The position numbers and the translations under genes are program-made. From Macrosoma leucophasiata (Eukaryota > Arthropoda > Insecta > Lepidoptera > Hedylidae), in assembly GCA_036365455.1 (NCBI GenBank), contig JAWQUS010000004.1:751501-815500 (forward strand): a stretch of DNA of 64,000 nucleotides, read 5' to 3'. Below, one piece after another: positions 38,601 through 47,576 of the stretch (positions are counted from its first letter, which is position 1; the number at the start of each line of letters is the position of its first letter). The notes under the pieces are model-generated. The model did not search any database, had not been told where the DNA came from, and worked only from the letters and a program-made list of their open reading frames with translations.

Positions 38601-41600
38601 GGTGTAGGCACAAGCACCATACATTTTGGAACGTCTCCTTTACAATTTTAAGATAGAGGAGATGTTGCGAGCTCGGCTCTGGTTCGTACACTACCTCAAA
38701 GAATGGGTAAATTAAAGAAGAATCCGAAAAAAATACAACTAATTTATTCAAGAATATTCACTAATGCTATCTGTATCTTACTAGTGCATTACATCAAAAT
38801 TGGAAATCGATTAATATCGATTATAAGTGGAATTTGTCAAAATGACATCGCCCGCCATATTCGCCATGTTGGTTTTGAGTTTCAATTCTAACTGCAAATA
38901 ATGTTTTGTAACGGCAAGCAAAGCTAAATAAGTGAAAATATGCTGTAAAAAACGTTATTATATTGATTTTGCCTGTTAATGATATGATATAATGTCGGAG
39001 TCCATACATTTTTGCAACATCTCCTTTCAAAGTGTACATCTTAAAATTGCAAAGTTTGCTACCGACGGTAAAGTTAGAATAGCGATGTTTAAGTGAATCG
39101 TAATCAAAACGGTAAAATGACATGTCGCGGGGTCTCACAGGATGATTCGGTAGGCCAACCCTTATTCAGCTCTACATGCAGTTCGCTATCGAATCTGTAC
39201 TCTCACCTTGATAACCTTGTCGGCCTCCGCGCCGAGCGCCTTCCCGTGCCAGTTGAGCTTGTCCTCGATGTCGGGGAAGCCCTTGCCCTTGAAGGTCTTG
39301 GCGACGAGCGCGGTGGGGCGGCCGGGGGCGGCGGCGGCCGCGTCCAGCGCCTTCACCAGCTCCGACACGTCGTGCCCGTCCACCACCACGGTGTGGAGGC
39401 CGAACGCCTTGATGCGCGCCTCGTACGTTTCCATCTGTTGGGGAATGGGAGTTTTTGAAGTTACAACTTCTTTTAACATTGTTGCTATTTGAAAGTCGAT
39501 GAAACGGAAATGCGACAGTAAGCCTTGATGCACGTGTAGCGTCCGCTACATTAAGGCGCCAACTAGTGGAACACAGACGAAACCTCACAGAACTTGTCTA
39601 GTACGGTAGATAGCGTGTCAATCGAATAACATCGCACATACGAAGATTTCTCAAGAGTTGGCATATATACAACTCCCCAACGTCCACCGTTGGACCGCGG
39701 CCCGCCAGGCCCTACCGAGGACAGAGCAGAGTATTCAACAGAGGATCACTTCCACCCGTTCCTCCACACACGCCTCGTACGTTTCCATCTGTTGGGGAAC
39801 AGGGGGTTTTTGAAGTGACAACTTCTTTAGCGTCATAGTCTTTGAAAGTCGATGAAACGAAAAATCGACAGTAAAACGAGACAGATACATAAATTAATTA
39901 GATTTAACTGAGATTAGAGAACACAAAGCTTGAGATTGAGAAAAGGCTTTAAAACAACCGTTGTGTTTTACATATACCTAACCTACTTTTTACAATGTTC
40001 TCATTATCTTCAGGCATAACTTTATTAGGGTTTTACTTCTACCATGTGTGATTTGTGTTTCAGGTGTGATTGTACACATGTTTTTTTTTTATTGACGGTC
40101 GACGACAGACCACCCGGTGAAGATCTCGGGTAATCGCTAGATCAGGGTGGCCCAGGGCTGCAATCGCCTATCAAAATTACTGTCGACATTCTCACTGCTG
40201 TCAATTTTGCATGTCTTTGATTGTGTCATGTCATCTTACTGATGCTACTGAGCTCACTTAACCCAATTAGTTTTGTGAAGCTTTTTTTGAACAAATAGTG
40301 ATATTTGGTGATACATCTATACTAATATTATTGGCTATATAACATCACACTAAGACGAATAGGAGAGGGTAGGTAACATTGCACCCGCGCGAAGCCGGGG
40401 CGGTCCGCTAGTGTGTAAATACGGACTAAAAGTAATACAATATTACCTACGTATAAATGAACAAATTCAATAGATAATGCGTGTTCCGACACAATCAAAA
40501 GAAAAATAAATGTGCCCACTCGGTCGTTCCCGTACTAAACGCAATGAGAAACGTCACGCATAAGCACACATCCTTGCCGAATATTGGAGGCTTCGACCGA
40601 AAGCGTAACCTTCGTAAACGTGGCATCTGTACTTAAAATGTTGATAGTGTTTCACCAAACACCTAGTAACATTTTTATTATTTTGACTCTTGAACCATTC
40701 TCAGCTTCATTGAGTCTTCCCTCACGACATAGATATAAAATTATAATTAAGTTCACGGTTAAGCGATAATAAAGCAATATAATAAACAATATAAACAAGG
40801 TTATCGTAGGGCATCACGCATCTAGGTACTTACTACATTCCCGACTAGTACTTTTATTATGTATAACGAAAGTCAATGGAAGAGTAATCTGTCGATAGTG
40901 CAGTCAGTGAACCGAACAATGGCGGTCAAACCATTCCAAATTGGGCGTCCCGCGGTATAAATAAAACTCGCCAATCAGCCTACCAGGCGTGGCGATTATG
41001 GCTTATTCTCCCTAAATGACGCACAACACTGTTGTGGGCGTGTTTGGGGAAGGCTTTGTCCAGTGGACGTCTTTCAGCTGGAGTGATGACTGAGGGACCG
41101 ATTAACATTGACTTTATTCAATTTATTCAGTGGTTTTTAAGGGACCGGGGAAACATTTCAAACTATCGAGGCATTGAAATAAAACAAGTTGTCAAACTAT
41201 CGAGAGATAACTCGTCCGTTATTATTAGATTGACAGTCACCAAATAGTCGAACCTATCAGCCGGAGAAAGCTGAATTTGACGTTTTTTAGGGTTCCGTAC
41301 CTTAAAAGGAAAAAAGGAACCCTTATAGGATCACTCGTGCGTCTGTCTGTCCGTCTGTCACAGCCAATTTTCTCCGAAACTACTCGACCGATTGAGTTGA
41401 AATTTGATGAATATATGTAAATTGGTGACCCAAACATGAACACGTCAAGTAAAATAATAAATTTTAAACAGGGGGGGCCACTTTCGGCGGGTAAATCAGA
41501 AAATTAAAAAAAAAGCATCTCAGATATATTTTTTTTATAATTTTTGCATAAACATATTTTAAGTTATTTAAGAAAAACGACGAAAATTGACCATTGACCC

Positions 41601-44600
41601 CCCCCCCCCCCTCCCCCTATCTCCGAAACTACTGACCTTAAAATTTTGAAAATAATTTGGAAAATAGTTCTTTGCCTATAGATTACTGGAAAACCTATAA
41701 GAAGTTTGAGTCATTGTTTTTATATTATTTCGCATTAACACATGCTTGTGAAATATAATATAATATATAGTTCGAGTCTCGCTTGAAGTCAAATTTTTCT
41801 TTCCATTTTTATTTAATAAAATAAGTTTGAGTCAATTCAAATTAAATCGAAAATTCTTAAAGACTATGTACGGAACCCTCACCACGCGAGTCGAACTCGT
41901 ACTTGTCCGGTTTTTTTAATGTAGCCCTTGTAGCATTATGAAGGAAATTCACAAAGTTCTACATTTACAAGCCAATAAATAGTGTCGCACGATTTGTCTG
42001 CGACCACCACATGGAGTCGTCATATCGCCTTTATACCGTGCGCTTTCAAGATATTTTACTGGTGGTAGACTTCCAGTGTAGGAGCCCGAGGGCGTAGGCA
42101 TCATCGCATTATATATTTGTCGCCAATTTACATAAATACAGAATACGCCTGCTGCTAAAGTTCACTTCTAAGGCCGTGTCCTGAGTCACGGCGCACGGCG
42201 TATTGCGGACTGCGGAGCGGATTTAATGTCCAGTGCACATAAAGCAACACGGGCCACCGGCCGCCGCGGCGGGCCGGAGGGGAGTAGCTATATGCAGGCT
42301 TTCCCTTCTGTCAAATTACAAGCCCAAGTGAGCCTATGCCTGTCGCCTAGATATTTAAATGTGTTCGTGAAATTGTTTATGTATTTTCTTAAAGTCAAGA
42401 TGTGAGTTTCGTAGTAATAGACGAGTTTTGTAGTGTGTGGGTGTATCACACAAATTGTTTTGCATCCGTAATAAGCGCTATGGCTACTCCCGTTCGGTCC
42501 GCCGCGGCGGCCGGTGGCCCGTGTTGCTCTATGCTAGTGAACGTAGGAAAGTTTGAAATGTGCGCGCCCGCTCGCACTCCGGACTTGTTATAACGTGTCG
42601 AACATTTGTTTAATGCGCCGTTCATTCCGCCTCCGCAGTGCGCCGTCACTCAGGACTGACTTCTGCCTTTTAAATACGATCCATATGATATGGACCATAT
42701 CGTTACTCCCACACAATACTCTCCGTCCCTCAGCATACAGCACTACGTGAACTGACCTGATGCTGCAGCGAGGTGGGTTCGGACTGGCCGAGGCGGTTGA
42801 CGTCGAAGATGACGACCAGGTTGTCTAGCTTGTAGTGGCTCGCGAAGTGCAGCGACTCCCAGATGCTGCCTTCTGCCGCCTCGCCGTCACCCACCAGGCA
42901 GTACACTCTGGATACAACAATATAAATCTATATGTCAGTCTGTTTGTGATAAACTTAGAGACCAATAGATAAAGTGATTCACGAGAAAGGTTTGTGTATA
43001 AGATTTGTTAAAAATTTGTGTAAATTGGTAGAAATATATCGATAAATGTTGGAAGTGTGTTGGGTTGAGAGATTTCATCGATAAATATTTATTTTACGGC
43101 CAAGGCTTTATAAATATAAATTTCTCTTAGAATCAGTTTTCTGAATAGGTTTAAAATTTTCAAGGCAGGTTTGACAACAAATCGCGAGGAAATGAGTTGT
43201 CAACACGACTTAAGAAAAGCTGATATTTACCTGTAGGGTGCCTGATCGAAGTACTTCCCGACGTACGCCATACCGGCGGCCACCGCCAGCCCCTGGCCCA
43301 GGGAGCCCGTGCCCACGTCTACGAAGTTGAGGCGCGGCGTGGGGTGCCCTTCGAGGTCCGAGTCCAGCTTGCGGAGGTTCTTCAGGTCTTCCACGGGGAA
43401 GAGGCCGGCTTCGGCCCAGGCTGCGTAGAGGATCGGCGCTGCGTGACCCTGATTTAGTTAATTTTGTAAGATGATGAGTAATGTCTTCCAATGCATCCAG
43501 TAAAGTTCCATGTTAAGGTAGTTTTGGACTGGGGAAAAACATTTCTACAATTGGTCCAGTATGTGGACAAAAGAAATACCTGTGTATTATAATACTAAAA
43601 ATTATTTTATATTATTATGTATCTTCACGCCAGGTCCCTAACGGGGTGTAGAGCGCCAGATATCCCGGTCCTGACATACCTCTATTGTTATCTACACAAA
43701 AACCGAAGATCATATTGCAGATGCATTGCCACCCTTGACGTCTCAGTTATTTAACCTCTGGATATTTCTTACGGAGCCCTACATTACCATCTAACTGGGA
43801 CACGATAGTGCAGAACTACCATTTGGGGGCCGATAGATTAGGTAATGCGGTGGTACCTGCGCCCTCGAGTATCGAAAATGGAACTCTGTTATCAGTAAAG
43901 TACAATTACCTACTACAGTCTAGAGGTAGCAGGCGACTACTATTATGTTGGGGTAGTGGAGTGGACCAGGGAAAAACCTGGTTCCTACACAGATACCAGT
44001 GTATTATTCTTTATCTCTGGTGTTGTTATAATTTGCCCATTTCCTGAAAGTTTCTCAAGGCCACTCTCGGATTTTGGTAATGTGCCCGGAGATGTCAATA
44101 GGCTCGCCACCTATTACGTAGGACATTAGGTACCTACCGGCGAATCGTGAGTATTACTAGGTATGTTTGAATGCATTCAGTTAACACAGGCGTGAAGTTA
44201 AGTTTACCGCATTTCATCAAAATCAATGCGGTACTCACGCGATAGTAACAAACGTAAAAACTTTCTTTCTTCTTTCTTTCTTTCTTTTGGTTAATGGCAA
44301 CTACCAACTTTTAAGGGTAATTCTGCCAAAAAAACTTTCTTATTTATTGAATATTACGTGTTCATTGCGGAAAATGATGATTGTATAATGGAAGTTGCGG
44401 CAACGGACACGATACCAATATTGGCGAGGCAAAACTCGCAAAAAACATTACAAGGTCCACTTTTTATGATTTTTTATTTACTCAAGGAATCTAATATAAA
44501 AACCGATCACACTATATATTGGCATATTATAACTTCTGGTGTATATAACAATAATTAAATTTATTCTAGTCACTCAGTTCTTTGCTGGAGAAATCAATAA

Positions 44601-47576
44601 GTATTTTTAATCTTAAATGAGATGAAGTCGAACATCTTTCGTACGAAATATGGGTAATCATCATCATCACTCCAGCCGTAAGGCGTCCACAGCTGGACAA
44701 AGCCTGACATGCAGTTGGAGGTCTAAGAGATGACAACACAATTTGACCCCCATCCCCAGTCACTTAACATCCATGTGAATATTATTGTCCCCCCCCCCAC
44801 CTTCATACCATAAAAAAATCGTATTTTTTTAATGTAATTGAAGTGGCAAACAAGCATGCAGTTCACATTGATGTTAAGTGATGACTGCAGCCTATAGACA
44901 TCGACACAAAGACCAAGGTCAAAATGCAGATGCGTTATCACTATTGAGGCCTGAGGTTAGGCCCTTGTGCTGGAAATTACAGGTACATTTCTACCTGACC
45001 GGAACAAGATAGTGCTGAACACTACCATTTAGCGGCAAGTATATTAGATAATGCGGGGGTGCCTACGCCCGCGAGCTCCGTCGCTGCAGCTCTACCACAA
45101 GTAAAAATAATTACCTTGGACAGTATAAATCTGTCTGCAGAAGGGTCTCTGGGTGCGGAGATCTTGTAGCGCATGGTGTGGAAGAACAGCACCGACATAA
45201 TCTCCGCCATTGACGCACATGATGTCGGGTGTCTGTGGATGTTATATCCAATTAACAAGTGGCATGGCGTTAAGCCTTTCTGGGGTGCGACCGCCTATCG
45301 ACTTTGCCGTCGTCATTGTCATTGCTGTCAAATTTTAAAGTCGATTTTTTCTTTAACTAAATAACAATAATAGAAATAATCTACCATTATCGCTTGTTTA
45401 TCACCTACGAAAACAAAAATATCAATCAGATATCAATACTACTTTTAAAGGAGCTACAAATCGACATGAAAATTTGACAGCAATGACAATGTCAGCAGTA
45501 ATACAGATAGGCGGTAGCACCCCAGGACTGGTAGTGCGTTGGCAATTCCCTTGGTGTTGCAAATGTTCATAGGCTACGGTGACCACTTTCCATCAAGTGG
45601 AACGTCTATTTGTTAGGTGGTTGAGACCCAGGTTTGGCAACTGTTCTATACTGAGACCTCTAATTTTATGTAGATGGGTGTAAGCTGCAATTAACATTTT
45701 GTTTTATTAATTTCATTATCTTAAAGCCAAAATTATTGAAGGTTTCACCTTTAACATGTGTGAATTGCACACTTATTTCTTTTTTATTATACAAAAATGG
45801 CAAACAAGTACAGTTCAGTGATGGTAACTGAATACTGCAAGCCTATAAATAGGTGCCTTAATAAAGGTGTGTTGCTTGAGGCCTGTGCCATTATTCCTAA
45901 TAAATATTTTGTGTCATGAACACGGACTGGCCTTAATAACAGACACCTAGAATGAATATTAAGGAAACAAAGTTCAAAGGAGGATAACTGTCTTGTTATT
46001 CTATGAATAAATATCCTCAGGGAATAACATTGAGTAATTCTGTCAAGTCACAAGAAAAATATGACAATTGATTTTCAACTGTGTCTAGCCGCTGGCAGCT
46101 TTATGTTCCTTGACGGGGAAAGCTGGAATGTGCCCGGAGACGGCAACAGGTTCGCCACCTGTTACATGGGCCAAAAACGTAACCGGCGAGTCGTGGGTGT
46201 TTGCATGTATGATTGAAGTTACGTTGTTATGACACAACCATTTTAATGTGATTATAAAGGAGCCGCAATTCCCTTGATACACGTATTACTAATTATGGGT
46301 TCATTTTACAGGATCCTGGGTAGAGCTTGAATTAATTGTACATTTCACCAGTATTGTGTTCTGGTCAGATGTTTTTTTACATCATGAAGTGGCAAACAAG
46401 CTTACAGTTTACACTGATGGCAAGTAATACTGCAGTGTAACATCTACGTGAAACATGTTTGTTAGCACACTAAATCACAGAGATATTTTTATATTATACA
46501 ATCAATAGATAAGATATTATGTTTTAAATTCTCACTGTGATAAGTTTGCCATGTGCAAATGATTTTATCATATTACACAACCCATTGAAACAATCAGTGA
46601 CCTTGTTAGTAAAATTTATGATGGTTCGTTTAAGTTGATTTCGCTAAGGATTTTAAATGTCTTATGGCCGAATACTCAAACATCACTCAATTTTAAACAA
46701 CTCTCAAATATAAGCTATCTCTGTTGTTCGCATATGTTTTATAGAGACAATAGTCTTTACAGTCTCACTTATAGATGCATTGCCACCTCTAAGATTTTAG
46801 ACATTATGTCTCTGTCATATTTATTAGAAGGCTAAAAACATTGCATAAGGCACTGACGTGATCAATTGGATGTTTCTCTGATAGTATACCAATATTAGTT
46901 TAAGATATGTTTCTTCAGACTTCTTAACCATGAATTTTGTTTTTTTTTATGAAAAGTAGCAGTACCTTCTTATGTTCAAACTAGTTTTAACACAATCAGC
47001 TCAGCAGTTTGGTTGGGAAAGCCTAAGACAGGCAGTTGTTATCATATTTATAATATTAGTATGGTAGTATAGATAAGATCCAAGAGTTGTTAGTTCCTAA
47101 AAAAAATAATAGTAGCATAATACAAATAGAGTTGTTAAGAGGATTAGTTGAATAGAATTTACAAGAAAAGTTTTATTCATGATGCAAACCTTGGCCATTG
47201 TCAACGCTTTTATTAAAATTGTTAATGAAGTGATAGCGTGACCTGCGATGGCCTATAACAGCATTAAACGGACATGACGATTTGGGATAGGTAATTGAAT
47301 TCAAAGGAAACTTGATTCGGAATATCACGAAACTTTTAATTAAGATCCCTGACGGTTTATATGTCGCTTTTAATTACACGATTTCAATACGAATATCAAA
47401 GATTTATTCCAATATAACCTTCATTAGTCCTTCACTATGCGGGAGGTAAGTTGAGGTTATGTAGGTTATCTCACTTACCCTGATTTCGATGCATTTGTAG
47501 CGACAATACTGTCGATTCTCAGCTTATTCGCGATATCCTTGAGGGCTTGGATATCAACAGACTTGTCGCCTTTCAT
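25435..47576 (-). CDS. transketolase, complete gene of 14 coding exons, 622 aa
   Basis: Transketolase moves two-carbon ketol units between sugar phosphates in the non-oxidative pentose phosphate pathway, using thiamine diphosphate and Mg2+, in the cytosol as a homodimer. I joined exons by hand: 47479-47576, 45115-45232, 43231-43448, 42757-42907, 39207-39434, 38150-38221, 37404-37519, 36507-36578, 33139-33262, 30965-31113, 30485-30602, 28911-29022, 27132-27251 and 25435-25607. All introns are GT/AG, the phases agree, and the total is 1869 nt. Family landmarks are present: the SKSGHPTS active-site His segment, [18 protein letters not shown], the ThDP motif [15 protein letters not shown], the catalytic Glu in FIAEQNLVG, and the second signature [18 protein letters not shown]. 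The length fits animal transketolases (about 620-630 aa). The gene looks functional. It is odd in having exon ends tandemly repeated into introns 7 and 10 and a partial duplication at exon 5. Confidence 0.95.
26605..27037. mobile_element. palindromic MITE split by a Rep-A insertion
   Basis: The ends atggtgagattcacag (left) and its inverse (ctgtgaatctc, right) match the uninterrupted 140-bp copy at 31256-31395. Between gacagt at about 26687 and gtttaaaggcg at 26981 lies a complete Rep-A element, so Rep-A inserted into an existing MITE copy. Confidence 0.8.
26688..26985 (-). repeat. Rep-A, near full-length copy
   Basis: In minus orientation. Starts actggtggtagagctccagg and ends with ccactttcattacatg followed by a run of about 14 A on the plus strand. 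It defines the family length of about 290 bp. No clear RNA polymerase III boxes or ORF were seen, so the class (SINE or MITE) is unresolved. Confidence 0.8.
27132..27251 (-). CDS. transketolase exon 13
   Basis: 120 nt, acceptor CCTGCAG, donor GTCAGT. Encodes [19 protein letters not shown] and [13 protein letters not shown]. Confidence 0.92.
27252..28910 (-). other. transketolase intron 12
   Basis: AT-rich intron. The start repeats exon-adjacent material imperfectly: aacgaaatgattctgcagtgg near 27820 echoes the inverted tgcagaatcgtttcgttcat near 27325. A 123-bp dispersed repeat lies at 28203-28325. A short inverted repeat (cgcccagaac..gttctgggcg) is at 28617-28650. No gene. Confidence 0.5.
28203..28325. 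repeat. unclassified dispersed repeat Rep-E, copy 1
   Basis: tgtttgaatgctactgccca begins both this copy and the copy at 32225-32345. They share cgacggcggcg, gagtacgac and gaatgcgcaa/gagtgcgcaa. Family unknown. Confidence 0.65.
28911..29022 (-). CDS. transketolase exon 12
   Basis: 112 nt, acceptor CGTCCAG, donor GTAAAC. Encodes [19 protein letters not shown] and [13 protein letters not shown]. Confidence 0.92.
29023..30484 (-). other. transketolase intron 11
   Basis: Contains the inverted Rep-A dimer at 29534-29919 and otherwise AT-rich sequence. A GC-rich patch at 29210-29290 has no supported frame. Confidence 0.5.
29534..29919. repeat. head-to-head inverted Rep-A dimer, 386-bp foldback
   Basis: The left half reads actggtggtagagctccagt onwards. 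The right half is its inverse and ends actggagctctaccaccagt. The two arms of about 175-190 bp meet near 29720-29750, where the normal other half of the family is missing in both. The structure can fold into one long hairpin inside the transketolase intron. Confidence 0.85.
30485..30602 (-). CDS. transketolase exon 11
   Basis: 118 nt, acceptor GGCGCAG, donor GTAACC. Encodes [20 protein letters not shown] and [16 protein letters not shown]. Confidence 0.93.
30603..30964 (-). other. transketolase intron 10 (mostly an 86-bp array)
   Basis: Short intron, largely made of the tandem array at 30730-31030. The rest, 30603-30729, includes a partial tactggtggtaaagt Rep-A end. Confidence 0.7.
30730..31030 (-). 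repeat. 86-bp tandem repeat of exon 10 end plus donor
   Basis: actcacgaggggtagaagac recurs at 30787, 30873 and 30959, giving an 86-bp period. A fourth, diverged partial unit begins near 30730. Each full unit includes the last 66 nt of exon 10, the GTGAGT donor and a short G-rich spacer. The unit at 30959-31030 is the functional exon end. Confidence 0.92.
30965..31113 (-). CDS. transketolase exon 10 (3' end lies in an 86-bp tandem array)
   Basis: 149 nt, acceptor CTCCCAG, donor GTGAGT at 30959-30964. Encodes [19 protein letters not shown] and the family signature [16 protein letters not shown], ending FYPS across the splice. Its last 66 nt plus donor are repeated downstream. Confidence 0.93.
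31256..31395. mobile_element. 140-bp palindromic MITE
   Basis: The arms 31256-31310 and 31341-31395 are near-perfect inverse copies (atggtgagattcacagaccg at the left). The loop holds a smaller palindrome, actgtcag/ctgacagt type. A second copy at 26605-27037 is split by Rep-A. Confidence 0.85.
31850..32117 (-). mobile_element. RTE-like non-LTR 3' fragment
   Basis: The minus frame gives a reverse transcriptase tail: [51 protein letters not shown]. The 3' tail is a (atg)n run at about 31857-31871, typical of lepidopteran elements of this type. A different family from 4538-5016. Confidence 0.75.
32225..32345. repeat. unclassified dispersed repeat Rep-E, copy 2
   Basis: About 120 bp similar to 28203-28325 in the same orientation. 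Confidence 0.65.
32800..32972 (-). repeat. SINE-D copy (5' head and part of body)
   Basis: The minus strand reads ACCGCCTCGGTAACCTAGTGG (box A region) and GGTTCGATTCCCGC (box B). The body continues as in 23165-23458. Confidence 0.7.
33139..33262 (-). CDS. transketolase exon 9 (catalytic Glu)
   Basis: 124 nt, acceptor GTGCGCAG, donor GTACAC. Encodes [20 protein letters not shown] and [15 protein letters not shown]. The Glu of AEQN is the residue that activates thiamine diphosphate in characterised transketolases. Confidence 0.93.
34098..34260 (+). mobile_element. RTE-like fragment, same family as 4538-5016
   Basis: Plus orientation, last ~160 bp of the element ending ggcgtgaagatacatacata. 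Contains the diagnostic tgaaggtagacgaggcacga and taccccgttagggacctggc strings. Confidence 0.75.
34860..35134 (-). mobile_element. truncated mariner, transposase N-terminus
   Basis: The minus strand encodes [20 protein letters not shown] followed by NATQAAKKI, the start of a mariner transposase. The sequence then diverges at about 34860. The right end carries the same terminal repeat as the mariner at 58213-59775 (cgaaaagactttttccccaa). A 14-bp inverted repeat (34821-34834 with 34845-34858) marks the left break. Confidence 0.75.
35570..35650. repeat. (GCGT)n then (GT)n microsatellite
   Basis: About 7-8 units of gcgt run directly into about 24 units of gt. Confidence 0.95.
35819..36290. repeat. 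tandem array, 106/122-bp units, ending in a foldback
   Basis: tagctgatgtaataaggagt recurs at 35819, 35925, 36047 and (diverged) 36169. The last unit runs into ctagctacgcccacgacttc and its imperfect inverse gacgaagtcgcgggcacatc, a terminal motif common in lepidopteran dispersed repeats. The same gcgaagccgggg-type motif is seen near 40380. Confidence 0.8.
36507..36578 (-). CDS. transketolase exon 8
   Basis: 72 nt, acceptor TTTTCAG, donor GTAAGC. Encodes [20 protein letters not shown] and YPE. Confidence 0.92.
36579..37403 (-). other. transketolase intron 7 (two thirds tandem array)
   Basis: Contains five extra copies of the 91-bp unit at 36936-37390; the sixth and highest unit is exon 7 itself. 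The rest has no gene. Confidence 0.8.
36936..37481 (-). repeat. six identical 91-bp units duplicating exon 7 end and donor
   Basis: gtcggtaccgtacctcatgt recurs at 36936, 37027, 37118, 37209, 37300 and 37391. Exactly 6 x 91 = 546 bp, with no difference visible by eye. Each unit holds the last 78 nt of exon 7, the donor GTACGG and a 13-nt spacer. No splice acceptor is inside the unit, so the extra copies are not extra exons in themselves. Confidence 0.96.
37404..37519 (-). CDS. transketolase exon 7 (3' end lies in a 91-bp tandem array)
   Basis: 116 nt, acceptor AACGTCAG, donor GAG/GTACGG at 37403. Encodes [18 protein letters not shown] and [17 protein letters not shown]. The 3' part from 37481 downwards is the first of six 91-bp units. 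Only the first donor keeps the frame into exon 8. Confidence 0.9.
38150..38221 (-). CDS. transketolase exon 6
   Basis: 72 nt, acceptor TAATTACAG, donor GTTAGA. Encodes 24 residues, [20 protein letters not shown] then EAPQ: the linker between the PP and Pyr domains. Confidence 0.9.
38309..38641. mobile_element. Rep-B copy, inverted relative to 14548-14877
   Basis: Ends aaaggacacgttccatgttg and the inverse of aaaggagacgttccaaaatg. 333 bp. The left end still encodes, on the plus strand, a [20 protein letters not shown] tail followed by Ile and a stop, as in the first copy. Confidence 0.75.
38655..39027. mobile_element. Rep-C, TIR element related to Rep-B
   Basis: Left end agaggagatgttgcgagctc; right end inverse aaaggagatgttgcaaaaat. 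373 bp, AT-rich interior, no ORF with a domain. The terminal GGAGA(T/C)GTT core is shared with Rep-B. Confidence 0.65.
39207..39434 (-). CDS. transketolase exon 5
   Basis: 228 nt (76 codons), acceptor CCCCAACAG, donor GTGAGA. Encodes [20 protein letters not shown], a low-complexity Ala run, and [20 protein letters not shown]. The first 18 nt plus the acceptor are duplicated 352 bp upstream in intron 4. Confidence 0.95.
39771..39870 (-). repeat. duplicate of exon 5 start and acceptor region
   Basis: cgcctcgtacgtttccatct then gttgggga matches 39419-39446, and the similarity continues through cgatgaaacg.aaa.cgacag to about 39870, offset 352 bp. It includes the CAACAG acceptor and the first 18 nt of exon 5 but not the rest of the exon. 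Confidence 0.85.
41265..41920. repeat. acggaaccct-bounded dispersed repeat
   Basis: Left boundary ttttttagggttccgtacct; right boundary tacggaaccctcaccacgcg then cttgtccggttttttt. The interior has gtctgtctgtccgtctgtc and an AT-rich body. The same boundary motif recurs near 62213-62245 and 62460-62508, next to acag microsatellites. A degraded nonautonomous element of unknown class. Confidence 0.6.
42230..42540. mobile_element. MITE with ~45-bp GC-rich TIRs, copy 1
   Basis: Left end cataaagcaacacgggccac; right end inverse (catagagcaacacgggccac). Followed inward by the ccggccgccgcggcg and ggaggggagtagc blocks. The second copy at 63346-63708 has the same ends and a related interior. Confidence 0.8.
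42757..42907 (-). CDS. transketolase exon 4 (ThDP-binding motif)
   Basis: 151 nt, acceptor TATCCAG, donor GTCAGT. Encodes [20 protein letters not shown] and [11 protein letters not shown], i.e. the GDG...N thiamine diphosphate/Mg motif. Confidence 0.95.
43231..43448 (-). CDS. transketolase exon 3
   Basis: 218 nt, acceptor AAATCAG, donor GTAAAT. Encodes [15 protein letters not shown], the [19 protein letters not shown] cofactor-site segment and KYFDQAPY. Confidence 0.95.
44826..45107 (+). repeat. Rep-A copy ending 7 nt from the exon 2 donor
   Basis: Begins ttttaatgtaattgaagtgg, ends gcagctctaccacaagtaaa. Full family length. The transketolase exon 2 donor GT is at 45113-45114, immediately beyond it, so the first intronic bases adjoin repeat sequence. 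Confidence 0.8.
45115..45232 (-). CDS. transketolase exon 2
   Basis: 118 nt, acceptor ATCCACAG, donor GTAATTAT. Encodes [20 protein letters not shown] through ADRFILSK. The active-site His of the GHP motif opens this exon. The donor lies only about 7 nt from the end of a Rep-A element. Confidence 0.93.
45233..47478 (-). other. transketolase intron 1
   Basis: AT-rich. A pair of inverse segments of about 40 bp, centred near 45290 and 45500, share (gggtgc.accgcctat / ataggcggtagcacccc) and (cattgctgtcaaattt / aaatttgacagcaatg), suggesting TIRs of a MITE at about 45277-45525. Rep-A fragments are at 45795-45880 and 46375-46455, and a SINE-D body fragment is at 46105-46215. Confidence 0.6.
47479..47576 (-). 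CDS. transketolase exon 1 (start codon)
   Basis: 98 nt from ATG at 47574-47576, after an A-rich leader, to donor GTAAGT. Encodes [20 protein letters not shown] and [11 protein letters not shown], leaving two bases of a Gly codon. Confidence 0.93.

Larger units (their letters stand above)
37520..39206 (-). other. transketolase introns 5 and 6
   Basis: Intron 6 (37520-38149) holds a SINE-D remnant at about 37830-37930 and a tRNA-like string, actggttcaaatccggc, near 37950. Intron 5 (38222-39206) is almost filled by two TIR elements, Rep-B (38309-38641) and Rep-C (38655-39027), 13 bp apart. Confidence 0.6.
39435..42756 (-). other. transketolase intron 4 with repeats
   Basis: Contains the duplicated exon 5 acceptor sliver (39771-39870), unclassified repeats (40080-40180 and 40320-40425), the acggaaccct repeat at 41265-41920 and a MITE at 42230-42540. 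No additional gene. Confidence 0.6.
42908..45114 (-). other. transketolase introns 2 and 3 with repeats
   Basis: Intron 3 (42908-43230) has no recognised element. Intron 2 (43449-45114) holds an RTE-like tail (43612-43685), Rep-A copies (43690-43912 and 44826-45107), a SINE-D body fragment (about 44085-44200) and a (tttc)n stretch near 44262-44286. No additional gene. Confidence 0.6.

Noticed and set aside
39172..39588. 138-aa minus ORF overlapping exon 5
   Set aside because: Alternative frame of exon 5; the 39207-39434 frame matches transketolase and fits both splice sites.
43210..43491. 93-aa minus ORF rich in Arg/Pro
   Set aside because: Wrong frame of transketolase exon 3; the adjacent frame gives the conserved transketolase sequence.
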